Below are positions 22,424 through 35,463 of a stretch of DNA of 64,000 nucleotides, one piece after another. Position numbers and translations under genes: made by a program. Position 1 is the first letter of the stretch; each line of letters begins with the position of its first letter. The stretch comes from Pseudisothecium myosuroides. Lineage: Eukaryota > Streptophyta > Bryopsida > Hypnales > Lembophyllaceae. The stretch lies in NCBI GenBank assembly GCA_951799445.1, contig OX637294.1, forward strand, positions 26,251,452-26,315,451. The letters run 5' to 3'. The notes under the pieces are model-generated. The model was not told the origin of the DNA. It was given only the letters and a program-made list of their open reading frames with translations, and did not search any database.

Positions 22424-25400
22424 TTATTCATGAAGTTGGAGTATCAAATACCTACCTACCTTGGTCATGCACTGATTGTGTTTTGCTTGAGGTAAAGATT
22501 TAGTTAAGATACTAGTTGTCACAATAGAAGTTGAAATATGACAAAGTTGAATTTCTTTGACAAAAATCTTTTCTTTTGTAAAATTATATATGATGTCCAC
22601 ATGTTTACTTTGGAAATGATATTTAGGATTTTTGCTTAGAGCTATAGCACTTTGGCTATTTGAATAAATTATAATAGGATTTGATTGAGGAAAACCTAAT
22701 TCATTCAATAAATGTTGTAACCAAACAACTTGGGATGTTGCTTTTGATAAAGCCATATACTCTTATTTTGTTCATGAGAGAACACTAATATTTGTTTTAT
22801 TGCCCCTAAAATAGCACCATCAGCTAGAAGAAAGCAATGTCTAGAGGTGGATCAACAAGTGCCTTTATCACCAACCCAATCTCCATTCAAGAAGACATGT
22901 AAGATTTCTCCATTGTCTTGTTTTTGATATTTAATGCCAAATGAAAGTATTCCTTTAATGTATCTCAAAATGCATCTTAAAGTTTGAATATGAGTGTTAC
23001 TAGGATTGAAAAGAAATTGTTCTAAGCTACATACTGTATATATACAATCTAGTTTGGAATTGATGATAGCATACATTAAACTGCTAGCAATATTTGAATA
23101 AGGATATATTTAGGTAATGTTTTATTCGTCTTGAGTTATAGGAAAATCTTCTTTGCTTGACTATATTTAATGGATTATAATTTAACATATTATATTCTTG
23201 AAGTTTGAAAATTTAATAATTTTGTTGATGTATTATCAGCCATCCTTAGCGTCAGTTTTTTAGTATAGTAACTTTCAATATGTAATGGATTTTATCATCA
23301 TTTGATATACCAAATTCCTTTGAAGAGTATATTTAAAGTGTTGAATGAGAAATTTTTTATTTTTTACTAGAATATAATCATCTACATAAATGACTAATAT
23401 TAAAAAATCATTAGTGTTATCTTTTTGTGTATGGATATTTGCATCATTTAGAGATTAGTTCAATAAATCCATGTAAAAGTAAGAACAAGTTGTCAAGAGG
23501 ATTGTTTAAGGCTATCCAAAAATTTAAGGAGTACTAAGAAAACTAATTTAGGATCCAATTGAAATTTTGATTTAAATAATTTGAGATAAGTTGTTAATCC
23601 TTCATGTGGACTCATGTCACTACAAGAGAAAGGGCTGTTTTAAGTAGTGTCCTAGACATCATGTCTTTTAAGTAACGTCTTTTAAGTAAAATTTTACTAA
23701 AAAGATTGTCTTTTTAGTAAAATTTTACTTAAAAACTTACTTAAAAGACGTGATGTCTAGGACACTACTTAAAACACCCCTTTCTCTTGTAGTGTGTAAA
23801 TCTTCTCATTTAAGTTGTTGTATAAAAAAGTTGTTTCACATCTAAGTTGATGGATTTCGAGGTTATATTGCTTAGCTAATGCTAATGATAGTTTAACAAT
23901 ATTCAGTTTGAGAACTCAAGAAAATGTTTATGTGTAGTCTACTCCTTTGATTTGAGTGAACCTCTTGGCCACTAATCTAGCCTTACATTTATTTATTTTG
24001 CCATTAGCGCAAGTTTAGATTTTAAAACCTATTTATAGCTAATTGATGTTTTTTTGAGAAGACACAAAGTTAATTTTTAGGATTTATTCTTTAATAATAA
24101 ATTGAATTTTGCATTGGCGTTGACTTACCATTTTGGCTACCATTCCTTCTTTTTAAAACAGCTTCTTGTGTATTTGGAGCTTGTAATAAAATAAATGCTA
24201 CATTAGCGCATTTTTTTTTTCTGATGATGAGGACAAGACCTTTTAGATGGAGGCCTATCTTGAATTGACTCAATCAACCTTTTAGGTGGTTGAGTCTTTT
24301 TTAAAGGTCAAAAAGAGCTTAAAAGAGAACTTTGGATGTTTGTATTGGAGGTGACTTTTGATCATTGTGAGATAAATCTCGTCTTTTACTTTTGGATGAA
24401 AGTTGTGGAAATACTTCATGCATATTATCATAAAATGGTGAATTATATTGACTTTCAATATTTATTATACTAATTTGGTTGGGTGGTTTTTATTGATTTT
24501 GGTTGTATATTGTGTTTATTTAATTGGATGTGCTATTGATTTGGTTGTATAGTAGGTTGTTGGTATGAAAGTAGAAATAATTGTATATTATTAGAAATAG
24601 TAGGATTTTGAAATAGACTAAAATCTATTAATTCTTTTTTATTTTTTTGTATATCAATATTTTGTTCAATATGAGTATTTTCATTGAATAAAACATCTTA
24701 TGATATCATAATCTTTTGATTAGAAGTACTCATAAGGCAATAAATTTTGACTTCTTTACTTTAGCCAAGAAATAATCGCTTCAATACAATATAAATCTAA
24801 TTTTCGCACTAAAACTTGTACCTTACTCCCAAAAAATTTAAGATAAGATAAGTTTGGTTGTCATCCAAATTGTAATTCAAAAGGTGTTTTGTTTTTTGGT
24901 GTAGCTTTTATTAGGCTTCTATTTTGAAGGTAATTGAACAATTATAATTGCTCCGCCTCAAAATACTTTGGATAGTTTAGCTTGTAACAGCATTGCTAAA
25001 ATTATCCCTATTAAAGTTATATATTTTCTCTTAGATATATCATTTTATTGTGGCATATATGCTATTAGAAATTTCTATGTAATCCCTTCTTTGGAATTAA
25101 AGATATCAATTAAAGTCTTTGGAAATGCACTTCCTTCTACGACTAGACCTTAATATTTTAATTTTATGATTTGTTTTCTTTTTTACAAAATTTTTATAAT
25201 ATATAAACTTGTCAGGGACTTCAAATTTTTGTGGCAAAAGGTAAACATAACAGTATCCAGATAAATTGTCTATGAGTGTAAAGAAATTTCTAAAACCTAT
25301 ATGTGTCCTAATTTGCATTGACACATATATCAGATTGTAGAAGTCCTAGTATTTATGTGAATCTTTGTGATCTTGCTTGAGAAAACTTTCTTTGTGTTGT

Positions 25401-25600
25401 TTTCCTTCAATATAGGTTGTACAAAAAAAATATTTCTTGGGTAGAAAAGTTATCCATTCCTATTAATATTGAATGAATTTATTTTAGTCTCTGTTGATTT
25501 ATATGACCTAGTCTAAGATACCATAGCCCAAAGTGGTGGTGCTTCTTAGATTCTTTTTCCTAGAGAATTTGGCTACAAGCTTGAAAAATTTCACATCATT
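22424..25600 (-). mobile_element. Ty1/copia retrotransposon relic
   Basis: Minus-strand fragments in pol order read from high to low coordinates. Integrase core (about 25324-25106, FFTLIDNLSGYCYVYLLPQK) comes first. A reverse-transcriptase C-terminal part follows (about 23076-22852, RCILRYIKGILSFGIKYQK). RNase H is last (22756-22424, ALSKATSQVVWLQHLLNELG, then TKSLP for the usual TK-LP motif). Integrase before RT/RNase H is the copia order. Many stops and shifts interrupt it and a CACTA MITE sits inside; no LTRs were identified. Confidence 0.8.
23618..23794. mobile_element. CACTA MITE with TSD TGT, nested in copia relic
   Basis: 177 bp, almost entirely palindromic: CACTACAAGAGAAAGGG at one end and CCCTTTCTCTTGTAGTG at the other, both flanked by TGT. 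The complete TSD and TIRs make this one of the best-preserved elements of the window; it postdates the copia insertion. Confidence 0.92.
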
Positions 25601-27419
25601 TGGAATTGTATAACATACAGGGAAAAAATAATAAGTAGAAAGAAGTAGAAATTGATTCAAAATACAAAATTGTTAAGAATTTAATTATGAAATTGAAAAA
25701 AATGTCAACCCCAATGGTTGTAATGTTGTAATAAACAATCTACATCTTATGATTTTATTTTTTTCAAAAATTATTGAAAATTGAGTTAATCCCTTAAGGA
25801 CAATTGTCCGTTCAACGGACAATTGAAAACCCAGGTAGGTTCCTATGAAGTCAATTTTGGTTGGATGTTCATGAAATTTTGACACAACGTGTAGATATGT
25901 ACCCCCGTAGTGATAATCTAATTTTTTTTCCGATTGGATATCCGAATCAAAAGTTATACTGCCCTGAACTTTTTTGGCAGCTTGGGCAATTTGGGAATCT
26001 TTTGAAAATCTTTTGAAAATAAGCTCATTAACTTCTGAAATTTGGCATGTTAGTAACTTACATGATATAAGATGCAAATGTAAAAAAAATAAGCATGTGC
26101 AGTGTAAAAATCTCACTCTAGGAGGAGTTAAAGTCTACTGGCCCTGTCAGGCAAGGCTGAAAAAAACTTTTTCTTCTAACTTTAAACGTTATAAACTTAT
26201 AATCTTTCAATCCGTACAGTCAAAGTTTCTGAAATTTTTTCTATACATTCCTCTAGTAGTCTAGTACAAATTTGTATGGTTGAATTTTGAAAAAAACTTT
26301 TATTTTTTATTTTTTTCTCATTGCCCTAGAAATAGCAGTTTTTCACAATTTCTGCCCGAAATATGCTTCCGGGCTTTAGAGGTTAAATAAATGACTTCAA
26401 AGTTTATGTTAGAGTAGAGAATCCATAACTACCCGCAAACTAAAACTCCTCATAATGTTTGATTTATTGATTGAAATGGAATAATTCAAAGCTTTCCATG
26501 TATATATAATTCTTAGAAAACCACTTTCATATTTTTGTTTTTGAAAAAAGTGATTTTTTTAATCTACCCAGACTACCCATTTACAAAAAAAGTAACATAT
26601 TAGGCCATAATTTTTTACTTGTATTTCCAAATGTCATGAAATTTAGTGCATATGGAAGACATTCCTTGTTCCCACCTTTTCTTAAAATTTCAACCTAAAA
26701 TATGCAAATCTTCATTCACACTTACCTACCCAAAATTCCTATGTTTCCAAAAAACACATGTTGGTCCTTTAGAAGTTAATGATATTTTTGGAATTTTTAT
26801 AAACAATTGTAAGGAATTTTTATTAAATTTTTTATTCTCCATATTCAAATTTAATGGAGCCTGCATATGCTATGAAGACTTTATAAAGAAGTTTGAGCCT
26901 ACTTCAATGCTATGTAGAAAATACATTATCATTTTTTATTGCCGTATTAAAAAGGATCCAAGTTACACACTTTATATCTCAGAGATAACTTTTGTGAATA
27001 GACACATCCTTTACTAATAGGCATTACCTATATAATACTAACAATGTAGATATTATTTCAAGAACATCTACACCCTCAAATATCTTAAGCATGACTAAAA
27101 GAGACAATTACAAGTAGAATAGTGAGTGGGGATCGCAATAGAAGGATGGCATGGTGAATGAAGTGAATGAGTGAATCCTACCGCAGTGAAAAAGAGATCC
27201 AACAAACTAGGAGATGGGGCTACATCTTCTCACATAACATTCCAGAACTTCCAAAACTCATCCCATTGACTAATGCATTGCAAACCCCATTTACTACCAA
27301 AAAACTGTTGAAAATCTTTGGTTGCAAGCTCCTCTTGAATCCTGTGGCACAATAATGAGTTTATTCCATCTACAGTCAAACTACAAGAGGGAGACTCCAA
27401 GAACAATATACAATAAAAA
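25601..27419. other. Non-coding spacer
   Basis: AT-rich, no supportable gene. Open frames of up to 143 codons (25685-26116 minus, 26646-27017 plus) have low-complexity composition and no domain I recognise. A near-palindromic GGACAATTGTCCGTTC/GAACGGACAATTG pair lies at 25798-25825. Confidence 0.5.
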
Positions 27420-27610
27420 AAACAAGCAGCTACACTATGAGAGGCTCTATCCTTGTAGCACTCACTTGCTTTTTGAGTAAAGTAATGCTCAAACTGCCAT
27501 TTTGATCATTTCTGTCAATACAAAGCCTCCCTCCCCTTCTGTCCGGAACCAATAAAAAAAACATCAATGTGGGTGCCTGCACCCACCGGTACATGAAAAA
27601 GTGACCAATA

Positions 27611-28020
27611 AGGTAGGAGGCTCAAAAATGGAGCATCTAAGGGCTGGTCCGCCTTTTTCATATACTTCCTTGGACAAAAATATTTTGAGCTCATTTTTCA
27701 AACATAGAGAAATTGATGAGGAATCTAACCCAAGTGGTTTCGTATTTTTCCGAGCATTTTTGAATTACTTATGAATTTTCAAACAAGTTGGGTCGTAGGT
27801 CCCTATTTGTGACCCTAGGTCTTTCATAGACGGTTCACTTGCAATTCTAAATAAAAATGGGGAAAGCAAAGAAAATGATTGATTCTTGCAATTACTAATG
27901 TTTTTTTCCTTGATTCATTCAATGACTATACTAGTCAATTTCAGAACCGACGCATGCCCATTTCAGAGGCATTTATAGGGTCCATTCTTAATGCCCGCTC
28001 CGTTTTACAGCCTCCTACCT
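27611..28020. mobile_element. MITE, AAGGTAGGAGG family, copy M2
   Basis: TIRs AGGTAGGAGGCT and AGCCTCCTACCT flanked by TA. Unit B2 (about 28835) shows the corresponding site without the element (CACCAATGCTATTGAA versus ACCAATA/TACTATTGAA), which supports the TA duplication. A degenerate copy occupies the homologous site in the left arm (15317-15741). Confidence 0.85.
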
Positions 28021-28087
28021 TACTATTGAACCTTTTTCAATAAAACCAGTGAACCATTCCCCAGCATTGGCAATTCACCGACTAATG

Positions 28088-28204
28088 TCAATCGATGACA
28101 GTCCCCGGTGATATGCAGGCACAGATTAGCATTTTAGGGAATCTAAATCCCCTCTTTCTGGAACCTCTCTTAAACGTGTCAAGGTCACTCCGAAGGCTGG
28201 TGAC
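28088..28204 (-). CDS. Duplicate last exon of the MLKL-like kinase (unit B1)
   Basis: A 117-bp fully open exon-like segment bounded by a TGATCAG acceptor and ending ISPGTVID then TGA. It parallels the functional-looking last exon at 28897-29013 (same length, ending ISPGNVID). It changes several residues conserved in the other two copies: FLKMLSC becomes FPKMLIC. It could act as an alternative terminal exon or be a decaying copy. Confidence 0.45.
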   Translation of the reverse strand, partial: VTSLRSDLDTFKRGSRKRGFRFPKMLICACISPGTVID

Positions 28205-28896
28205 CTGATCAATCACAAAAACAAGACACCAAAACAAACTTACGGAGGGTCAGGTGACAGCCTTTAAATGGAAGTGATATCCTAGCTCCACCAAAACTTT
28301 TGTAGGGTAGACTTCAGAGTTAGCGCTATCGAACACCAAGCTGAAACGGTAACACAAAAGCACAAATACATCAAATACATCAAGTGAAGCACATTGAAGA
28401 TGCTCTAATTGTCACCTCTAAAGTCATTTTCATTATCACTCTACTTAAATTCCTAAAACTATGATTTCAAAATATTTAATGTTCAGTTATACACGCAATT
28501 ATATCATTTCCACAAAGTTTTGTGTTATTCAACAAACATTTGCACTTAATCAAGTCAAGTTAAGTTGGTGGTTTGTGTAGCACAGTCCTTCTATAATCCA
28601 AGTCATTTCCAATATCCTTCAGGGTGGCTCTAAGAAGACAATAAACTCTAAAATATCTTGATCAAGTCTATAAGAGACTTTTACATGAAGACATGCTCAA
28701 GATGTTTTAGTTGACATCATCAGGATAATTTCTGTCAATGCAAAGCCTCCCTCCCCTTTGGTCCGGAGCCAATAAAAAATACATCAATGTGGGTGCCTGC
28801 ATCCACCCGTACATAAAAAATTCACCAATGCTATTGAATGTTTTTCAATAAAAACAGTTAAAACATTCACCAACAGTGACCACTCACCGACTAATG

Positions 28897-31800
28897 TCAG
28901 TCGATGACATTCCCCGGTGATATGCGGGTACAGCTTAGCATTTTGAGGAATCCAAATCCCCTCTTTCGGGAACCTTTCTTTGATGTGTCATGGACGCTCG
29001 GAAGGCTGGAGACCTGATCAAGCACAGAAAGCAAGACACCAAAAATTGTTACGCAGGGCCAGGTGAAAGCCTTTAATATCCTAGCTCCACCAAAACTCTT
29101 GTAGGGACAACTGAACTTCAGAGTTACCGCTATCGAACGCCAAGCTGAAACGGTAACACAAAAGCACAAAACTGTGAACAAGTTGGCTTCTAGATTCGGC
29201 AATTTATTCTGATTTCGTCCCTCAGTTACCTACACAAGGGCAACCTCCCGCACACATATATATGAAGAGAGACTTAATCCTGCTTTACTCATACAATTCT
29301 GCACAATTCTAATTCAATCCTGATTCATTTTCTGGACGTTCTTAACAGCTCTGGACGATTGCTGGAGCAGCTCAAACGATGCACAAAAGATTTGCAACTA
29401 GTGTCAGTGGGAAGAATGTGGTAAAAATACCTGAGGTTCACCATTCACTGCAGTCACAGGCGCGTTCGCTTGAAGCTGCGGGAAGGCAGGTGTTCCGACA
29501 CTTTGGTTCTGAAATTCGCAGAAGATGAGTTAGACAAAACTAAATCCAGATTTAAGCATTAGGTGACCAAGTGGCCAATGCGGTTGATTCCATGTCTTTA
29601 GGAGTTGGAGCAAATCACTTAGGAAGCTTCAAGGTTACCAAATGAAAGTAGAAACTATGTCCTACATTTTTAGAACTTCCTATAGTCCACTATTGGCTTC
29701 CAAAATAGAGAATTCTATTTTAGCTTGGGCACTAAGGAGATAAATGAAGACATCTTGCGTGGCACTTGATCTGAACGAAGGTTGACCATACTTGATATTC
29801 TAAATTTCAACCAATCAATTCCAGCCTGATCAGATATCTCCAAAAGCAGTGCGGGAAGCAAGTGGTAACATACCTGAGCCAATCCATCATCAACCGCATC
29901 GTCTTGAGTCGAGGGAATGACATGTGCTCCATTTATCGTATCCTGAGAATTCGCAGATTAACAGAGTTACATCGATTAAATTGAGAAACTGAAACCTATG
30001 AATTTTCAGCTCCACTATCAACCAACAAATTCTGATTTCTCCAGCAACAGTGAGGGAAGAATGTGGCAAAAATACCTGAGAAGCACCACTGATCGCATCT
30101 GGTTCAAGTGTCTGTGCAAAGGCATGTGCTGCGATTCTTGAATCCTGAGAATCGTAGAAATTACTTTAGAATGCAAACTGAAAAGAATAGCACCTTCATC
30201 ATTCTAAACGGAGATTGAGAAACAAAATTAAATTAAATTTTGACCTACTAATTCAGCCGTTCACAGATTTCTGTAACAAAAATATGGTCTGTCAGTAGTG
30301 AAAGGTGTATCTGATCAACTGGTTCAACAAGGGCATGGGATATCACAACAGCGTACCTGCTCTAGCAAGCTGTAAATGCTTTCGAGCCGAGTGGTGACCT
30401 CTGAGAACTCGGGTCGAGCGGAAGGCTCACGATGCCAACAACTCTCCACAAGCCTCATCAAGTCCGGGTCGTTCCAAAATTTAGGTCTGCTGCAAGCTTC
30501 TCGGAGAGGCGGTCTCAAATTGCTTGCTATGACGCCATCCTTTAAAGCTTGACGATTGGAAACGCCTTCATAAGGTACAAGCCCTGTGACGCCCTCCTTC
30601 GCAACACGAAGACTTCGAGATTTTTCATAAGGCTTGAGCCCTGTGAGAACCTGAAATGCTAGAATGCCGAAGCTGTAGACGTCGATTTTCTTAGGAAATT
30701 CGATTTCCACATTCCTCTCAGGGAAAAGCTTCTTCTCGAACAGTTCCGGTGCTTCGTAAATAGTAGTCCCTTCGCCCGGATTGAAGGCAGAGCTGGAATT
30801 CAGTTTCAGGATCCTGGCGCTACCAAAATCGGTAACCTTGACAAGGAACTGACGGACATCTCCTAAAACCTCACATTCGCTTACAAGGATATTCTTCGGT
30901 TTCAGATCCCCGTGTATCACAGGTTCGGCCAAGTCATGCATGTGCGCCATGGCCCTTGCAATCTGCAGTAAAATGTCAAGCGAATCCAGGCGGGAAAATG
31001 GCGACTCGCTGCGACCTCTCTCACGGACTCTGTCTTCAATCAAAAGATGAAGATCGCGATCCAGTAGTTCCATCAACAGAGAGAGCTGCTTCTCATCTGT
31101 GGACATGGACATCCCAAAGCTGTACACAACGTGCGGATGGGAAAGCCTTAGCACGACTTCAAGTTCGGTATCGAAGGTATCATTCCTGTTGAACAATTTT
31201 CTGGCAAACAGACCTCCACGCCACGATATCTTCCAAACATCCGCTTGGCTACCACTTCCAAAATTGCGGTTCTGCACCTGGACATCGTCAGGTCGGATAT
31301 TCCAAAATGGTCTCGAACTCGTCTCTGCGTCACCATCTGTTTCGTGCAACTGGTTGGCAATAGCGCATTGTGCTTCTTTCTCCTCCCACTCGTTCAACTT
31401 CTCGGCCAACGACTTATCTTCTGATGCTGCAACCTCAAGAAATGTCGAAGGGAAATACAATCTCTTGCTTGCAAATTCACGAGCTGCCTCATCTCGAACG
31501 GCTTGGAGCTTCGGCCAGTACGGATGGCATGGCACAACAATACTCTGGACGGATATGCTCGAGATAAGTTTGCTACATTGTTGCTTGGTCGCTTCGTTGG
31601 AAAAGAAAGCCTTCGGATGCTTGTTACAGGTGATAACAGTTCTAAGCCACTGGCACTTAGAAACGCTTAGGAAAAATTCCTCGGAATGATTTGCAACTAG
31701 GCAAAGATCTTTCAAGCGCCTCACTTGCGCGCCTCTCAAGTCAGGAAACCTCTCTTCTAGTTTTTGAGACAGCCTTACAAACTGAGATCTATTAAGCTCG

Positions 31801-31931
31801 CTACAACCTTCAGCTCCTAACCACTCAATGTGCAGGGTTTCGCGTAGTCGCTCACCACCATCGATGAAATTGGGAGCGCCAAATGGTAATCCACTCCTTG
31901 AACCCTGGGCAAGCTCAATGTGGTTTGACAT
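28897..31931 (-). CDS. MLKL-like (DUF1221-type) kinase, right copy
   Basis: Exons 31931-30357, 30144-30076, 29942-29874, 29508-29431 and 29013-28897, all phase 0, giving 635 residues. Start MSNHIELAQG is fixed by an in-frame TAA upstream. Architecture as in the left copy: N-terminal helical DUF1221-like region with CQWLRTVI, kinase domain with GSGSQADV, Lys245, HGD 340-342 and DFG 368-370, then three Gln-ended mini-exons (23, 23 and 26 codons) and a basic exon with KKGSRKRGFGFLKMLSC. Here every donor is GT, including the one mutated in the left copy. By analogy with plant MLKLs it would be a cytosolic signalling or cell-death kinase; that function is inference. Residues about 203-525 are identical to the left copy. 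Confidence 0.84.
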
Positions 31932-32598
31932 TGTGTCTGGGATCGGACATCTAGTCCAGTCAAACCTCTTGATCGAAATATGAAAAACAGTTCCTCCGTT
32001 GTGACTGATCGCTTAGGAAGAGGACAGGCTCAGAAGTCTGGGTTCCATCTCGCCGTGGGAGTACAGGGCACTTCGGTACCACATCGAGAAGGAAGAGGAC
32101 TCAAGCTCGTAAGAACTGAGCGGATAAATCTAGAGGGGCAAGGTGGACATCCAAGCAGAGGGCCCGTTCTTGAGGTTGCATTCGAACTACTGTACAGTAC
32201 AGAGTGTAGACGCTCGGCGGCATCTGCCAGCTATGGCTTTCCCTAATTTACTCCTTTCGACCTATCTTTAGTCCCCACCATATAAAATATATTCCATGCA
32301 AATCCTAAATGGTAAGCGGCAAAGCGCACGAATCAATTTTAATTGGCCGGATTACAAATCGGAGAGTACGAGGTCCGCTCAGCGCGGCATGAGCATTGCG
32401 AGATCCTGGGCCTTCTGGCCGTTTGCGAGCATTGCGTGCCGTAAGCTTTAACATTAGGTGGGAACATACCTTAAGATCACCATCGTGTTAAGTGAATACT
32501 TCTAACCCCGGTGTCTACTGTCTTACGTTTCTTGGGATCGTGATCATTCCGGTCCTCAAAGTCGAGGCAAGCCATCTTCACTCACTAGAAGTCTATGG

Positions 32599-34410
32599 AT
32601 GAAATGGGCAGAGTTAAGACAGGAATCGGAACTAGGAAGTTTCTCATCGTCTGGTGTTCTCGAAATGTTGCGAGCTCTGAGCAGCTGGTGCGAGGATGAG
32701 GTTCTTCCGAAGCATGTACACCGCGACGCCCCTAGCCGATCTATTCAGGGTAAGTTTTCTATGGCAAATTTCTTGTTCATCTGTGCGTCTAGATGAACGA
32801 ATTTATGATAGGGTCTGAATTGCTGGGAGATTTTGTAGACAGTGTTGAAGTTTGCTTTTCTCTATTGCGCTTCGTAGGGTTAGAAGTTGGGATGCGCTGC
32901 AGTTCTGATGTATGTAATCACTTATAACAATTGTGTTATGGAAGTAGGACCTTACAAAGAACGGTCGAATGTTCCAGATTCAAATTTTGCGGTATGCATT
33001 TTTGCTAACTCTGTTTTCAACATCCTCTGTTCTTTCTCTGTATTCTTTCAGATGTCATTGATAATTGTATGAAAGACGTTCAAGTTGGCGCTGAGCTAGA
33101 AGTCGAGAATGTTCTTGAACGCCATTCTTCGTAACGATGCGGAGAACGTATGTCGAGGTCATGGACTGAGTAACGGCAAAGTTTCTGTACTCTTACTAAT
33201 GCAACGTGATGGATTGTTGCAGGTAGGGCCTGCTTTAGCATCGAGGATGTAGGCTTAGCTGCGTGCTTGTGATTGCGCCTAATGAAAGGCAACCGCAACT
33301 CAATTTTATCAACATCGAGTCGTAGCTGCATTCATATGTGACTCCGTTTTCGCAGGTTGGTTCAAAGTCTGCCGTCAGTGTCATTCTTGGGTTCAGATGC
33401 CGAGTTGCGTGGATTGGGGAGCCCTTTCAGTATGAATATCATGTCTTTCCTGACGGTGCCTGTGTTTTTGAAACAACATGGTATGAAATGCTGATGCGTG
33501 TGTGGCTTGTTTGTCAACTCTCAGGTGGTCTACATTCACAACGGCAGGCACCAATCGTGGCCATCATCAAGACGAGGGTGTAGGCTTCGAATTTAAAAGA
33601 TCTAACTTAGCCTGCGGAGAGGAAGACGGTCTGCGCGGACTTCAGGGGCCGATGTTGGCGATCGGACGCATTTCAGGTGCTCAGTCGGGCGAAGCTTTCA
33701 CCCGTATGACCTGCTCTTATGCTGGTGTCAAGTATTCGTGACCGTCTGGGCTAGCACGTTGCGTTTTGTTAGTGATCTCTGGTGACCATCAATTGCGTTT
33801 CATTGCAGGCAAGGCGTCTCTTCAGGTTGGGAGTGAGAAGGTAGAATATAGCAATAATTTTGGCAGTATAAATCTTTTGGGATTCCAGGGCTGCAATTCA
33901 AGTGTCAAAGCTGCCTTGAAGGGAGGAGCTTGAGCTCTATTGAGTTTAGTGTTAAGGTGATCGTTCAATTCAGCAAGGGATCTGGTCGGCAATCCTGTAT
34001 CGAGGCATCTGAGTTTCCAAGTGATTGGTCTCGAAGATACAGTTCATTTGGGGAGCTTTGGAATTCGTGAAGATGCCTCTCGGAAAGTTAGAAGTGTCAG
34101 TGGATAGCGCGGAGCAAGTCATGGACATCTCAATTTTGGGTAACTCTTTGAGTGTAGTTTCTCTCCTCTTTCGCAGATCTCATGCTGTAAAATCTAAAAT
34201 TCATACCTTAAGTGGAGGAGGTGAGGCAGATTCTTTAAAATGAAACGATTCTTTAAGGTTCTTTTTTCTCCAGACACAAATTTGAAAAAATAATTCTCTA
34301 CATTTCATTATTTATTTCTAATGTTATTTCCACCCAGTTTGCCTACAGCTACGATAGTGTGAGAGACTAGTGTTCGACGAGATTTGACAGTGAAGACTCT
34401 GTAGCTAATG
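32599..34410 (+). pseudogene. Gene X, right copy (broken)
   Basis: Mirror of left gene X. The first exon has an ATG (MKWAELRQESELGSFSSSGV) and a good donor (CAGG/GTAAGT near 32747). A second exon from about 33052 (DVIDNCMKDVQVGAELEVE) joins it in phase. The third exon (from 33356, SLVQSLPSVSFLGSDAELRG) joins in phase too, but one extra T in TTTTT near 33467 shifts the frame. The fourth exon (about 33930-34070) carries an 8-bp insertion near 34055. The last exon has a TAG where the left has AAG (YDSVRD then stop, near 34370). Unassigned family. Confidence 0.45.
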
Positions 34411-34731
34411 TCACGAACCTTAGTTTATTGGGTCTGGACTGAAGTGGAGGAGGTATTGAAACGACAGAAGCTACGTATTTTGAGTAGCTACTTTTCTCGA
34501 AAATTGGGTCAGTGTTACAGGGAAAGAGACTCTCATAATGTAGCTACTTGCCAGAAAAATCTGTTGCTCAAACTTCAGGCTGAGTTACAGGTAATTTAAC
34601 CGAGTATGATTGGCGCCATATTTAGGTGTTGTGAAGCACATTCTGAGGGTAAAGTATATTTCAGAATCACCATGTCTGCAATCACCTTAAGCTGAAATCT
34701 ATGCAGTGAGGAAAGGTGAATAACTGTTTTC

Positions 34732-35406
34732 TTATTTCATTTGAGGAGATTTGAGGAAAGATACTTTTGTTGTGTGCAGGAAAAGGAAGTCCATATTGTA
34801 CTCCGCCTGTTGCAGGTTCACTTTCAACCCACTTCTTACTGGAACTCGCTTTTTGATATGTTCATGAAGATTTTGGTGTTGTGATACCAGTTGATATAGC
34901 TTCATCACCGCTGACGGGCGCTCAGTATTGGCAGATTTAATTGATGATTTCTCCTGAAAGTTCTTCGTCATTGGAAGTTGAAGCACCTTATCGAACTCAC
35001 CTTTTGTTGCGCACTTTTGAAGGTTGGCACTCATCCAGTCTTCGTCACAAAGTTTGAATTCCAAGTTGATCTTATAACGAATCAGCTCACGGTCCAGATC
35101 TACAGCAAGAGAACATTGACGGACAATGACCTTCTCGGATATTGCATGTAAGAACCTTAGCCGTCAAATCTCCTCGAAAATTCAGAGACGTGTTCGTTGA
35201 ATTTGGCAAGAATCTAATATTTTTGGCCCGTGACTGTTACTGCAGAATTTTTTTTCAAGAATGCATTCAACCACAGCCCTGTGGTACCCGTGACACCCTA
35301 TGCTCTGACGAGCCCTTAGGACTACCCGGCGGCCACGTCCGCCCCTCTCACCTTCAAACCTTAACCGATAAGCACCCTGGGCATAGTTCCAACTCTCCAA
35401 AAACAC
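34732..35406 (-). CDS. Gene Y, right copy: unassigned
   Basis: Two minus-strand open segments. 35406-35182 includes GAYRLRFEGERGGRGRRVVL. The other, about 35130-34732, runs from ISEKVIVRQCSLAVDLDREL through CDEDWMSANLQKCATKGEFD and ends SFLKSPQMK. A GT donor-like site follows CATK but reading straight through is also open. The stop is conserved with the left copy, which is otherwise frameshifted. No family recognised; composition is charged, with no membrane segment. It lies between the tandem kinase (divergent) and the MLKL-like kinase (same strand), so it may be an upstream part of the latter. Confidence 0.35.
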
Positions 35407-35463
35407 CTGATTATGGTCACGGCACGTTGAATCTCATCTTTCTAGTTGTTGTAAAATTGTGAA

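Larger units (their letters stand above)
27420..29180. repeat. Diverged tandem duplication at inner end of right arm
   Basis: Two units in the same orientation: B1 about 27509-28345 (interrupted by a MITE) and B2 about 28727-29180. Both contain CAAAGCCTCCCTCCCCTT, GTGGGTGCCTGCA, the last exon of the MLKL-like kinase and the CTCCACCAAAACT block. Sequence between them (28375-28590) matches left-arm 16870-17105 inverted. The left arm has only one unit (about 15009-15870), so the tandem step occurred in, or survived in, the right arm. Confidence 0.7.

Noticed and set aside
30324..31931. Assembly artefact (duplicate contig) as the explanation for the second kinase cluster
   Set aside because: Outside the conversion tract the arms differ by many substitutions, indels and arm-specific insertions, so they are real separate loci.
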